DNA of 64,000 bases from Sipunculus nudus (lineage: Eukaryota; Annelida; Sipuncula; Golfingiida; Sipunculidae): assembly GCA_026874595.1 (NCBI GenBank), contig CM049316.1, positions 14,573,839 through 14,637,838 on the forward strand, in the 5' to 3' direction. The notes under the pieces were generated by a model, which made no database searches, was not told where the DNA came from, and worked only from the letters and a program-made list of their open reading frames with translations. Of this stretch, positions 42,101 to 57,100 are shown piece by piece (position 1 is the first letter of the stretch; every line of letters starts with the position of its first letter). Made by a program: the position numbers and the translations under genes.

Positions 42101-45100
42101 AAGTGATATTTTCAAAACCTGTCGGGACAATTTCCATGGAGATTTACAAGATGGCAAAGACAGAGCAGTATTTTTTACATATGACAAAATGATTTTGTAT
42201 TAAAGATTTTAAAGAATTTCTTGAATAGCTGAGCTTTAACTGTAACATGATCTGCAAAGAAAACATCAGTGTCTTCTTTTTTTTATAATGATGGGATTTT
42301 TACCACTATATGTAAATAGCATATCAAGATACAATCATTTACCAATATGCAAAACTTTAATATTATAAATTTTTATTTAAAATATGAAACTGTTATACAA
42401 ACACACCAAACATGATATAAAAGTTTGACATAAAACACCTTGTTCTCTTGCGATTCAACTATGTAACAAGTCACTATTTTAATTAATTCATCATCAATTA
42501 CACCACCTGCAAATCTATTTTCATGCATGTTGTTTTTCTAATAGTGCTTAATCACACTAATCAACATGTGAATTACCTGGCAGCTTTTTTTTAAATATGA
42601 TATCAACAGTTATCAATATCTAATGATAATTAATAACATTAAGCCACACAACTAACTTAGGTGATTTATTATTTAAACTACATTTCATCGACAAAATATT
42701 ACTGAAAATAGTATGGTTAAAATGTTACACTGTTAACTTACATAAAATAAGGAGAGCAATGGTTTAAACAGTAAATGCCCAAGGGACACCATCAGTAAAT
42801 GCCTTAAACTGTGATCTAGTCTGGTCATAATGGACAAACTTGTCCATGTGCCAGAAAATGAAAACCTCTTTTTCTGTGAAAATGATGCACTGTTGATACA
42901 TACTAATATTAATAAATTATTACTACCGTAAAAGTCGTTGCAGAAGTCGCATCCTTATTACAAGTCGCACCCTGACTTTTAGGATCCCCCTGGGGAATAG
43001 CCGTTCAAGTTTAGTTTCAGGAAAAGTCCATAATATAGGTCGCACCCAGACTTCGGAGGCGTCCCAACCACCTGATACTTTTGGAATTTGAGTATCATTC
43101 CTTGCGATGCAAGACTACAACCAACGTCCCCGTAGTACTTTTGTGGTTTATAAACTAGATAAACCATTCAAACGTAAAAATAATTGGACAGCTTTAATAC
43201 AATGCTTATATTTAAGGAATAACAACAGAATCTTAACATATAAAGTCGGGGTTCAATTGTCAGGTAAGATTTGTACAGTGCCAAAGTCAGCTGCGTCGGA
43301 TAACATTTTGTGCTATGAAACGATGTCATTGTTGCCGTTTCTTACTAGGTTAAGTAACATTAGAATGCAAATATCAAGTTAAATGACTGTATCAATAAAC
43401 TAAAAGAGTCTGAGGCAAATTACTATCACAATCGAGCAACTCTTTAAATTGTTAAAGATCGTCAAACGTAGGGTGGATTCATTAGACTATGATTAGTTTG
43501 CGTACGCGTGACGAGTCCCAATCCGTCGCATTGGGCATGATTTGAACTGACTTAAGACAACTGAAAGATGGAAAGAATAATTGAGTTTGAATTTATTCAC
43601 CTAATTTCTTAAATAGGCTCTAAAACTGAATTTAGTAACCCTTCAATTAAGTGTTACAACTTACCATCTAGGCGCGGCACATGCACGGTATTACTGAAAT
43701 CACTGATTATATGTCAGTCAACAGGGGGATAATGAACGCTTTATCGACCGGTCAGTTAACGTAAAATAAACATAATTGAATTTACAGATATTATATTTAC
43801 TGGGACTAATGATTTATTTTTCTTTGATAATATCTGGAAAACCCAATTTCCATCGTTATCAGTGATTATATTCAAGTGGCTTGGATGTATGGCAAACTCA
43901 GCCGTGTTTAACCAGATCGGTCATGACACCAAACGGTGCCGGTTCCCGTGGAATTTAGGTGCGTATGTGGCATTTTAAGTAAATAAAATATATACCTATA
44001 TGGTGTTTGTTATTTCATTGTATTGACTAATGTGTCTTCATTAAAAAAATCACGAATACGTCAATGCACGATTGACCGTAATGCATGCGTGCCGCCATAT
44101 TGTTGGGCATACGATCGTCCTGAAAGAGACACGGGTAACACTCGGAGCAAATCGTATATTTGTAGCTCACGTGAAACGTTATAACATTGTTATCCAAAAC
44201 GCTTGAAAACCACGAGATGGTGACAGTGACCTAATGGTTCTTAATATGAGAGTTTATAATTGTGGATATCAGTCACGGAAGGCTTAGTTGACATTGGGAT
44301 GTAAAGGTCATTGCACGGGTGACCCGGGGCTTGAACTTCCGCTACACGGCTTCAAAGGTCAGCTGGTATTCAGCGATCAACCGGGCAGGCAAAAGAATTC
44401 ACGACGTATGTGTAGTGGATCAAGCTTGAATGTGACGCAACTTAACATGCATAAACGGATATGGAACCGCGAGTTTTTCATTATGGAAAGCATACCCATA
44501 TAGTTAAACGGAAAGAAAATGTACATCAAAGAGCGGCAGACTGGCATATGCGTCAAATTGACTCATGATATAATAGTAACGCAGATTAGGAAGTGTCACT
44601 TGAATGGCGACTTGTCAGAACGGGTAGGTCTTGAACTGGGCAAGTTTAAAATTTGCATTTAATGTTAATAAAATGAAAATTTCGTCAGTTCACAAAATAT
44701 AAAGCATAAGAGATGGTTAAAAGTGTAAATTATTGGGGAAAGACGTTTCACAAAGCACTGGTTAAAGGTATTGCCGATTATCGCTCAACTGACGTCGTTC
44801 CATGTACTGGGAAAGCTGACAGAAACGGGATAAGTACGTATTACAAGTCGCACCCCGACTTTGCTAGAAAATTCTAGTTTTTAGAATTCGATTTCCTAGT
44901 ACAAGTCGCGACTTCTGCAACGACTTTTACGGTAGTATTGTTCATATACTGGCGGAAAGTCACTCCAGACAAAGTTTTCAAATTGAGTATTTGATTTGCA
45001 AAAGGGTGAACTACAGGGTATTTGCCCCATTTATATGTTTGGAAACACCTTATACTGAGTAGAGGACACCTTGAAATGGCCAGCTATTAGATCATGAAAA

Positions 45101-48100
45101 ATGGGCCCATGGCCTCAGAAGTTCATGGTTCCAAACTGCCTTAAATTTTAGGGGTAGGGGGTAACATATATGCACAAAGCTTTTTGTTGTTCTCATATAT
45201 ATGATCATATCTATTATCATTGAAATAAGAAAGTTCTTACAAATCCAATAATACCAAGATCTTGCAGGTTTTCACTTTCTGACCCACTGACTTGGTTTTC
45301 TAAATGACTATTAAAAAGTAGGCAATTCTCCTATTGTAGATTTTCTTGTTTGTTACATTAAGACAGCATGACAAATAGTATCAAAAGCCTTTGAAAAGCT
45401 TATAAAGACACCTGTTAGAAATTAAATAACTGCTGAAAATTCAGGGATAAAAACCTAACTGAAGTAGACCAAAACTGTTCAACTTTTGTGCCACATCATC
45501 TGGAACCATATCAATTATCATATTTACTGTTACTATCTATATATGAAGGGATATAATGAAACTAGATATGTCGGAATGACACCAATGCCCCTGCCTTGGG
45601 CAAATTAGAAACATTTGTAAAATTTGGAAAATTTTTTAAGTTCAGGAGGTGTCGTATGGTCAAAAGTAGGTCAACAAGGGCAAAATGCAAACTCGATCTG
45701 TAACGGGTCATTATCAAGCAACACACCAAAAATCAGGCCAATATCTGCAGGCATTGCGAAAAAAAGTCCGTACATGTGTATCTGTCATGAATATTTCTAT
45801 TTTTCATGAAATTTTCTATGTTTAGGAGCCGTAAAACGGTCAAAAGTAGGTCAACCGGGAGGAAACGCGAACTCGATCTGTAACTGGTCTATATCTGCCC
45901 ACACACCAAAAATCAGGCCAATATCTGCAGGCATTGCGAAAAAAAGTCCGTACAACTGTTTGATTTCGGAATGACGGAAGGACAGAATGACGGACATGGG
46001 TAAAACTATATGCCCCGGCCACTTTGTGGCGGGGGCATAAAAATAAAGGGGACTATACAAAGTGACTGGCAGGTGGTTTGATTTGATGACATAAACTTAA
46101 TTTGGATATAATAAATGACAAAGCATGGTATTTTGAAGGACAACGGGATAATATTACTGGATATTGGCAATGGCAGCAAACAAATCACATAGACTAGTAC
46201 CATCTTGAGATTATTTTATCATTTAAGAGGAGAACACCAGTCTATAAAGGGAAAACAGTTGATTCCTAATGTCTGAGAGCAAATGAAACATGGTTTTATA
46301 TACACAGCTCCAGAACAGAATCTCAACCCTGATATCAGAGGTAAAGTTTTGAACAAAAGAGCAATATCTTCTAATTCATTATCATATGGTTTTTACTTCC
46401 AATCAGATTTTATGTAAATTCTCATAGATATTCTTGTATTCATGATGCTAGACCATGTTTTTAATTTACATTAAACCTTAATTTTCCAGCATTATGATTC
46501 CTACAGTTTGTTCAACAACAGCCCTTTAAACTTTATGGTTCTCTGCTCATATTTAAATCCTTAACAGCTCATGACTGACAGATCACATATTCATTAATCC
46601 TCCAGCAATCAAGAGTGATCCGAGATCTGGTGTTGTAAATTAAATTAAATTCCACGAGGAGTAATCAAAGATGTTGTAGGAAAAGCCAGTTTTAAATCAC
46701 AGGTAAAAGTGCCCTGTGCAGGTGATACACAGTAGGAAATCTGCTTACATACTTGAACCCTTGGAAGCTACAGAAACACAGTGTGAACAATGAAATGTTA
46801 GTTTTACAGTTATTAGCAAACACTCTGCAACAAACACCTGTGTGATATCAACTTTTAAATATCTATGTTAAAGATAATAGTAGACTTAAGATTGCAGATC
46901 AAACTTACAGTCCCCCCCCCCCCTTCTCTCTCTTACAATATATATTTACATCTCAAGAGTGTTAGTCATCTTGCATTAATTCAATGAAATTAAGCAACTC
47001 AAACATTTATTTCAAACTCCCAATTATGCAGCGAAAATTTCAGTCACTTCTGGTTGACTGTTAAAGCAGGGTTAACTGTCGCTGGAAATTTTATATAAAT
47101 TATCTTTTAAGGTTTAACCTCAATTACAGATACAGTATCAATATTTGCACAGTGTAGTAAGTCACTTTTTAAATAAGTAGTAACATTTGGTAGTACTGTA
47201 CTCTCATAAAACATGACATATTAGTACCCTAGGCTCCATGTATTTCCTATTTCAAAATTAACTATATAAGCAGGGTGCTCTAGGTTCCCTCTGTATTTTT
47301 ATTTGAATTTACTTTTACAATATATAGACATTTTAGTTCATTACATAATGACAATTATTCAATCTATGGTACTGTTTTATGAAGACTGCATCTACATTAT
47401 GGTATATCATATTTCATTTTACAGTGAGTTTTATGTCATCTTAAATATTATATTATATATGTATATTCTTACCAGAGCTATAAATAAATTGGATGGACCA
47501 AAGTGCATCAAAAGACAGACACACCTATAATTCACCCAGCCTGACTATTTAATAATCACATATTTAGTAACTTTGTGCATTTAATGGAAAGAGGCTGAAT
47601 TGAAGTCAAAATTTTATTTTTCTTGTCAATATTTACTTGTATTAATATATAATATCAGAGCTTTCACATCAGAATTTACTTGTGAAGTTGTCTGAAGCTA
47701 ACATCCAGCCACATGGTGAAGTTTTAAAAATATTTTAATATGTTTATGTTTACATATAAGATATATGAAAATTTAATGAGAAAACATAACCCTCAGAACA
47801 AACGTGTGATACTTCAACAGAATTTATAACAATGTGTACTTACAGTCTTCAACAGTGAGCACCACCGTCTCACTGCCTTCTGGTAATTTTCTGTGCTGAA
47901 AGAATGAAACCAAAGCTTAATACACATTTAATTAACCATTATATTTAACACTTAAATTAATATAATATCTGCAAAACCACCTGGAAATTAATATAAAATT
48001 CCAAACATTACATATTATGTGACCTCCAATTTTTAACACAAAACTTATAAGCTATTTAGATTGAATTAAGTAGCATTATAGACCTATTAATCTTAGACTA

Positions 48101-51100
48101 CTGACTTTAGACACTACAGGAATCGATAATATACATAAGATAACATTGAACTACATTCTTAAAGACAGCCAATCTGCACTGATGAGGCATCTTATTCACA
48201 AAGGCTTATTATCTTTATTATTTCACATTTGCAAAAATCATGTTTTTTAAACGCTTGTAAACATAAAGCCTGCTAAATTAATAGTCTCTAGGAGCATGAA
48301 TACTGTATGTGGCCACCAGGACAACTACTTAGCCGAACAATTACCCCTCTGACAAGTACCCTCTGACAACTACCCCCCCCCCCCCCCCCAGTCCCGGACA
48401 TTACCCCCCACAGAATTACCCAACAGTCAATTATCCCTAAGACAATTACCCCCTGGTAATGTAATGATAGTGTGCTGTGTTAAGGTTGAATAAGACAGTA
48501 CTGTTACTTTGTCAAATGAAGTCATAAAATTTAAGGTAAGCTTTATACTATACCATTTAAGATATAACACAAGGGACCTATGGGTCACGACGCTCAGCTG
48601 TTATATATGATAAAAAAATATTATTTAGAAATGAGGCACATGCTGGTTTTGTGTGGTAATAAATATAAGCTGTATTATGAGTTGTTGTTGTTTAGCTTAT
48701 GTATGATTTTGATATTACCTTTGGAGACAGAGAAGAGGATAGATTTTATTTATTTTATTAACAAATGGAGTACTACTGTCACACAGATTTTGTCTTGGCC
48801 ATATAACTTATAAGCAGAACATATAATATAAGAGTTTAACTATTTATTAAAAAAATTATAAATATTGTCCCAAATATAATTTTTATTAAAAATAATAAGA
48901 AAATCATATGATTTTTTAAAATGAAATATAACTGATATGATTATTAAAATAATATTAAAGAATATATTCATGAATGCATTCATGAATACATTTTGAAAGT
49001 ATTTGCACGAGTATTCATATACTTTCATTTTTACCTGAATTCCCATTCTTTATGCAAGAAATTTTATAATGGAGTACATAATCATATTCGTATTTAAATA
49101 CAATTACAAAGTATTCGCACCATGTCTGGTATTTATTCAGTTTTCACCAAACAAAGATGTTGAGAATCCAGAATATACAAAATTCACACATTTAAATAAT
49201 GATCATAAGTACCTGGTTTTATGGCCTTTATTTATATTAAAAAAAAACTGTAAAAAATTCATTTTGGACTAATTTCACATCAATGTACACACTAGACACA
49301 GTAGGAATCTAGATTAATATTATCAACTGCATCTTTGTCTATCATTAATTTCCTTCATTTAATCCCTAATGATTAGTAATGAATAATATGATTTACTTCT
49401 TTATCATTAAAATTGAACTGAAAAATGCCATAGGTGACTGCATGGTGTTATTTGGAATATGTGACATTCTACCCATCGATACAAGATTCTTATATCATCA
49501 GTAACTGCAAGTTAATTTCCTGTTATTATAAACTAACAAATTCCTTTTCTATTTTTCTTTAATTTGTTATTAAAAACCAATAAAAATTTATTAATTTATT
49601 GTTTATTGTTATGTTGTTAGTTAAAACTACTAGATGAGCTGGGTTGGACACCTGGATCAACTGTGGCTGGCCATAAGCTGCCTGGATTCTCGCCTCAAGC
49701 GTGCATAATTTGATGAAAGGTCAACAAGGTCAACAAAGTGGTGACTCAAGAGGGGCTGGAGAGAGCCAAAGTCTGACAGGGTCTCATAAAAAACATTAAT
49801 AAAAGCTACAATATTTGGCCAATTTCTTTCAGCTTTCTAAACTAAAAAGCTGAAATCCTTATGTGTGCATGATATGAAAATTATATCAACAGTGCTCACG
49901 GGAAACAAACGTGCCATGGTCACAGTTGGGCAAAATTTAAGGTACTAATTTTATATGTATGCTAATAACTTATAAAATTTGAAAAATTCAGAATTAATTT
50001 TGGGTATTCAATTGAATCTTGATTAAATAATGTTACATCCCTGACAAAAAAATCTCTAGCTTCAGCAATGCCCTTGTTAAGGGAGTAAATATATTTCTTG
50101 ATTTTTTACAAAGTGCATTATGTTTGGGCCCATAACTTAAAACAGTTACGCAATACTGACATCATTCTGGCATGTGCATAGAGAATGAAAAATATGTATA
50201 TTATTTATGATTAAAGTCAGATCAGTGGTTTTGATATTAGGCAGTCTTGAAGTGTAACAATGGGTTTTTAATGGAAAAATGAAGTTTTTCATTAATATCT
50301 CGAAGGTATTAAGTCCTAGTTACCAAATTCTTGGCATGGTAGGGGATTTTGGAGACATCTAACTGTATGCCGAATTTTAGGAACTGAGAGCTGAAGATGG
50401 GGAGCTGAGCTCTTGCAAACTGCATAACACTAGCTTGATGTAAACAATATGTTACATGGTGCTTGAAAACTTGATTAATATCTACAGTTTTTGATCAACT
50501 GGTTTCAAATTGTTGGTGTTAACAGTTGAAATGCTAACAAAAATATGCTGTGAAAATTAAATCCACAGTACTTACAGTAAAAAAACATGCCATGGTCAAA
50601 GTTGGGCAAAATTTAAGGTACCAATTTTTTATTTTTATTAATATTTTAAAAAAATTAAAAGATTTTCATCTAATTTTGGGTATACAATTTAATTTTGATT
50701 AATTAAAGTTATATTACTGGAAAAAAGGTCCATAGCTTTAACGTTTTTTGTGTTAAGTGATCAAATATCTTTTCTGATTTTTTACAAAATGCATCATGTT
50801 TGGGCCCATAACTTTTTTAAATTAAATAATACAGACATAATTTCTGGCATGTATATAGGAACTATATAGAGGAATATTTATGGTAAATATGAGGAAAAAC
50901 AGATAAGTGGTTTTGATATTAGGCACTCCTGAAGTGTGAAAATAGGTTTTAAATAAAAAATTGAGGTTTTTCCTTAATTTCTCAAAGGAACAAAGTTGCA
51001 AAGACCCAGTTTTCGGCTTGGTAGGAGATCTTGGGGACATCTAACATTATGCCGAATTTTGGATTCCTAGGTCTGGACTAATACCTTTATTTCACATTCA

Positions 51101-54100
51101 AGGGAATAATACATTTAAGTTTATATATTATTTAAGCATATCCACTTTTTCTATTAAAATAGTTTTTATCTGATTAATTTTTTTTATTTACAAGTTTTAT
51201 AAATTTGTATTTAAAAAAACACTGAAAATATAAGTTAAAATATTAGAATTCTTAGTTGCAATCATTATACATCCAGAGTGTAGCTCGTATTGGGTCATAT
51301 TATGCATACACATATATTTTTATTATTTTTAAATCACAAATTTTTAAACTGAATTTAAAAGAAAATAATGCCACAACATGGCATCTGCAAGATTATTCCT
51401 TGAATCACTATTAAAAAGTTTTGCACATTGGAGTTTTCAGTACATGCTTAAACTTATTCACCAAAATAAAATAAGATTCTGTAAATTTGGTAAAATAAAA
51501 ACATCTTTTCAAATAAAGTATACACACTGTTGGTTGAATGAGGGACAAACAATATCATTATGCTAATAACAATCTAAGCTTTAATTTATTCCTGGAATTA
51601 ATAGTCAATTTCACACCTTGTGAAGTTTTTACTCTTCTCAAGGAAGGAATTACTTATCTGATGAACATCCACACTTTCATAGCAATACACCACTTTGTGG
51701 ACACAATTAAATGTGCACTTTAATCATTGTAACCCTGGTGGTAAATACAAAATCTAAAATGTAGCATAGCCAAGAATAAAATGAAATACAGAAAATTATA
51801 ACATTCATCTAGTTAATGCATCATCTGGGGGGGGGGGGAGGGTGAGCAGGGCAGAGAAGAAGCCTGCTAGTATTGGCCCAGCTGAGCCAAGACAAGCTGC
51901 CTGGGGTGGGTTACATAATGCAAGTGAAGGCTTTACTACTAGGTGGGCTAGATGTAAACAACACTTGACATGGTGTATGAAAACTTGAATAAAAGCTACT
52001 CTTTTCAATCAATTCCTTTGAAATTTCAGATTTTAAAAGATTAAATCCTTATGTATATATGCCGGGAAAATTAAATCAACAGTGCTTACAGAAAAAACAC
52101 ATGCCATTGCCAAAGTTGGACAAAATTTAGGGTATTGATTTTTTATTTAAGCTAATACCTTGAAAAATTTGCAAAATTCAGATCTAATTTTGGGTAAACA
52201 TTCGAATCTTGATTAAATAAAGTTATATTCCTGACAAAAAGTCTCCAGCTTCAGCAATTCTCATCTAAGGTGAGTAAATATATTTCTTGATTTTTAAAAA
52301 AGTGCATTATGTTTGGGCCCATAACTTAAAAAAAATACACAATACTGACATCATTTCTGGCATGTGCATAGCGAATGTATAGAAAAATATGTATATTATA
52401 TATAATCAAAGTCAGATCAGTGGTTTTGATATGAGGCAGTCTTAAAGTGTAACAATGGGTTTTTAATGGAAAAATGAAGTTTTTCATTGATATCTCGAAG
52501 GAATTAAGTCCTAGTGACCAAATTCTTGGCATGGTAGGGGATTTTGGAGAAATCCAACTGTATGCCAAATTTAAGGAACTTAAGAGCTGAAGCTCGGGAG
52601 CTGAGCTCTAGCAAACTGCATAACACTAGCAATATGTGACATGGTGCTTGAAAACTTGAATAAAATCTACAATTTTTGATCAACTGGTTTCAAATTTTTG
52701 GTGTTAACAGTTAAAATGCTAACAAAAACATGCTGTGAAAACAGCAAAAAAACGTGCCATGGTCAAAGTTGGGCAAAATTTAAGGTACCAATTTTTTATT
52801 TTTGCTAATATTTTAAAAAATTTAAAAGATTTTGATCTTATTTTGGGTATACAATTTAATTTTGATTAATAAAAGTAATATTACTGGAAAAAAAGTGCTT
52901 AGCTTTAACAAGTTTTGTGTTAAGTGATAAAATTTCTTTCCTGATTATTTACAAAATGCATTATGTTTGGGCCCATAACTTTTTTAAATTATATAATACA
53001 GACCTAATTTCTGGCATGTACATTGGAATTATATAGAGGATTATTTATAGGAAATATGAGGAAAAACAGATAAGTGGTTTTGATATTAGGCAGTCCTGAA
53101 GTGTGAAAATAGGTTTTTAATAAAAAATTGAGGTTTTTCCTTAATTTCTCAAAGGAATGAAGTGGCAAAGACCCAGTTTTTGGCTTGGTAGGAGATCTTG
53201 GGGACATCTAACATTATGCTGAATTTTGGATTCCTAGGTCTTACGGTTTCAAAACGTGCCACATCTACGGACGGACGGACGGACGGACGGACAGACGGAC
53301 GGACGACGGACAATGGACCACGACTATAGCTCAGATGACTTATAGTCAGCTGAGCTAAAAATAGGATCTGTAGTTCTTGATGAAAAAGGCTTGAACACTC
53401 AGTGTCAAATGTGGCTGACAGGTGTCGCCAGTGTGGTGGGACAACTAACCTTCAGAATGAACCTTCTCTTGAGCTGGTTTGGAGACGCCATCAACCCTGA
53501 CCGATGTTCCATAAGGTCTGTCAGCAGCTCATTCCCGAGGATTTCCTTGAAAGCACTAGCCATGTTTCTTTGTTGTGGTAAGCTGCAGTGATTTTCTATG
53601 GACAAGATAATTGGGAACCTGCAAAACAAGTTACAAAAGTGCTAGAGCTTCAGGGAAAATAATTATACCATACATGACTGAAGTGACTCTGCGGAAGTCC
53701 ATCTGATGGGTTGAAATGGACAACTCTAATCTATTAACATCTGACTTTTAAAAGGAAATAAACCCCCTTTATGAATGCATGTTTGTAAAATGTAATCGAC
53801 ATTCCATAACTAGACATAACAGCCAAAAGACTGTTTACCCTCACCTTGCTGCCATCTGGAGGGTGAAGAATGAACTACAATTTAATATTGTCTTGATCCT
53901 GTGAATTATGTAATCTAAATTTCAGATAAGACTGAGGAATTTTTAGATACTACAGGGACCTCTACAGTCTGAAATTTTTATATGGAAATATGCAATAGTT
54001 TTTGAGTTACAGCTGCAGATAGGTATGTAGACATACATACATAGATACAGACTAGAATGCAGAGCACTCATCCTCCCTTCTGGGGGTAGAGGATAATATT

Positions 54101-57100
54101 TAACTGAAAATATGGAATGTTAATAAGCTGCCAAACAGGAATGAGAATATTTTTTTTACTTTTATTCAACATATCCGATTCTGCATACTGTGCCAGGAGA
54201 TCATAAGTAAGACAAGAAATATGAGCAAATGCCAACATTATGTGGGCCATTTATTTTTAGTGTTTTATTTCAACTGATTTAAATCTAAAATCATCTATCT
54301 GATACAGAGGACTGGCCAAAAGGTTTAAAAAGTGTCACTGAAAAAATGTGGTGTGAAGAATGTAGTAAAGTTGTAGCTATATGTGTTTGCACAGAACTCA
54401 CTCTGATACTGTCCATGCGTGTTCTTTGATCGTGTGCAGCACATCACGGAACTTGATTTTGGAAGTGAGCGTGTGACCATGGTAGATGTAGGGGTACCCG
54501 TCAGGTCCATCCCAGCAGTCCACTGTAACCATAACAACAAGCAATCACTCTCACATGTAAATCTTACTCAGGGAGTTTTCATACCAATCTGGTACAATAA
54601 CATTGCTCTGACTTGGCCTTGTCTACCCAGCCTCCTTGTCAAGTTTAGTTTCCTGGTGATAATTCTCATTTTTCTTACCTCCATTATTTTATACTTTAAG
54701 ACCAGTTTAGTTTCATTTTAAAGATGGCATTGTGATACAAAGATGGAGTTTGTAATAGATATTATCAGACCTGAACCAACAACTCCAAGAGTACTGTATA
54801 ATAACAGCCAGACAATTCTAACTGACTGTTTATCTGTTTGAAGGGAGATACTTACACTCAATACAGCGACATCCCATCCGCAGGCACCTGGCATAGGCTT
54901 CGCATGATGAGTCACTCTGAAACTGGTCTCCTGTAAGGTAGCTACAAGCATAAACATGACAACAAAGTAAAAACCATATGTCTTTTATTTAACTTATTGT
55001 TATTTTAACGATATTTTAAAATGGATAGGTCCTTGGCTTGTTGGTGGCACTGTCATATGTTGCATGACAAAGAATGTAAAAGGAAATAACTTAAGAAAGA
55101 AATACAACAAAACCTTGACCAATAATGGGACCTCAATAAATCACTAAAGTGAGGTCTAATATAAAGAGCAAATAAGAATTGGGACCATGACCAATTGATC
55201 GTTATTTTGAGGAGGTCACTAAACTTAGATGGCATTAGGTGAGGTTTTACTGTATGTAGTTAATCAGCCTTTAGGTTCAAGGTATTTACATATTTCAGGT
55301 TAGGAATAATCCATAAGTCATCACCTGTCCTGAAGACATTACAGCAATTCTGTGAGGTTCTGGTGAGAAACCATTTTGCAATAACAGAGTTTGAACCAGG
55401 GATCTTCTGTTCCCTAATCTAACCCCTTTAACCCCAAGACTACAGCCTACCCCTCATTCACTTATTCCTTAGCAAATACAAGGACTTTTAATGATCAATT
55501 AGAAATGTTTTTTCATGGCCAGAATGTACATAGTTTTGTAATGTTTCTGGTCATGTTCATCACTAGTACATATTGTGCTCTTTTTGACATTATCCAAACT
55601 GCAGGTCATTTTCTGCCATTTAGCTTTCATTGACCTTCACATTGTTAGTCACATCAGACGCTATCTGATGATGTTACAAGATCTTACATAAATGGACTCA
55701 TAACATCCAGATTGGATTACTGCGCTTCTGCAGGGAATGCCTAACACACTGATTCATAAAATGCAATGCATTCAAAATACATCAGCCAAATTCATCACTA
55801 GGATATCTTGGCAAAGTTACATAACTCCAGTTCTGAAGGACTTGCACTGGTTGCCTGTTCAGAGCTGGCTTGACTTCAGGGTACATGTATACACTTACAA
55901 AGCTGTATATTGTCAAGCTCCAGGATATGTATGTGATATGTTCAGTGTGTACTCTAAAGCAAGAATGCTCTGGTCACAAGAAAATGCTGTCTGGAAATCC
56001 ATGCCCCCCCCCCCCCCCCGAAATGAAGGTGGAAAAGACTGAACATGACATACGTGTTGTGTGATGATGCTATCCAGTAATGTGAGAGTGGTTGGTTCAT
56101 GTCTTGGCTGATGACATCACAGGTTGTGTCCCACACTGTGTTCTCTTTGCAGTAGAGGTAGTCCATCATCTGAAAGGACAGAGAGATGTCAACCCATACC
56201 CACTACAAGGAAGGAAGGAATTGTTTTGGTAAACTAACACTACATTTAGACGAGATGATGCTCTGGTGCTCATACATGAGAAACTAATTGGTGGTACAGA
56301 AAAAAATGTCAAAAGGACAATTTAAACCAGAAAACAGTTCAACAGCAGCTGACTAGCAGAATTTTAAAATTATATATATAAACTTTATATATGATTTTTT
56401 TAAACTTTATATAAAATATGGAAACTTTACCTATGATTTGGAAACTATTATTAATTTGGAAATTTTTTAAATAATAAGGAAACTTTATATATGACTTGAA
56501 AACTTATATATGATTTGGAATATATAATTCTCAGTATCGTAAGAAAAGTGTGGTGATATATATATATAATATATCAATCATATGGTGAGTTGTATCATGA
56601 CTTACCTAGCATACCTGCAGTTTTGTAGTAGGAATTTTAAAGAGCCCAGCATGACAAAACATAATACTTCCAATATACAGGACTTCATTATCACCACCAA
56701 TTCCTACTACAATAACACTATTTCTTCTTTTGCACATTGCCCATCCTTCCATAAAATTTAATCAAAATTCATTCAGGACAACTGAAGATATTCACTCCTG
56801 ACCCAGCCATTATGCACTGCAGTAGTTCCAGATCTCCTTCGATTTAACCACTGCTTTGTATAGATTCCCCCATGATACCTAGCTCTCATTGGTCTAATTA
56901 CACAGGGCCAACAATCTGACCAATGAGTGTAGGTAGTCTCAGATTTAAATATTTGAGCTGGATGCATGATGCAATACCATGCTCTCATTGGTCTGTTTAC
57001 AATTATTTGCCCTGTGTGAGGCCCTGGTGGTGTGACCAGGGAATCATACTATGCAAAGCAGCAGTTAAAACAAACAGAGATCTAGAATGAGTGAAATGTA

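Noticed and set aside
42979-44503. A transposase gene inside the 28-base inverted-repeat element
   Set aside because: All ORFs are under 95 codons and show no DDE or helix-turn-helix motif that I can recognise.
55375-55450. A tRNA gene
   Set aside because: A- and B-box-like motifs are present, but no cloverleaf or acceptor stem can be formed; a SINE fragment is more likely.
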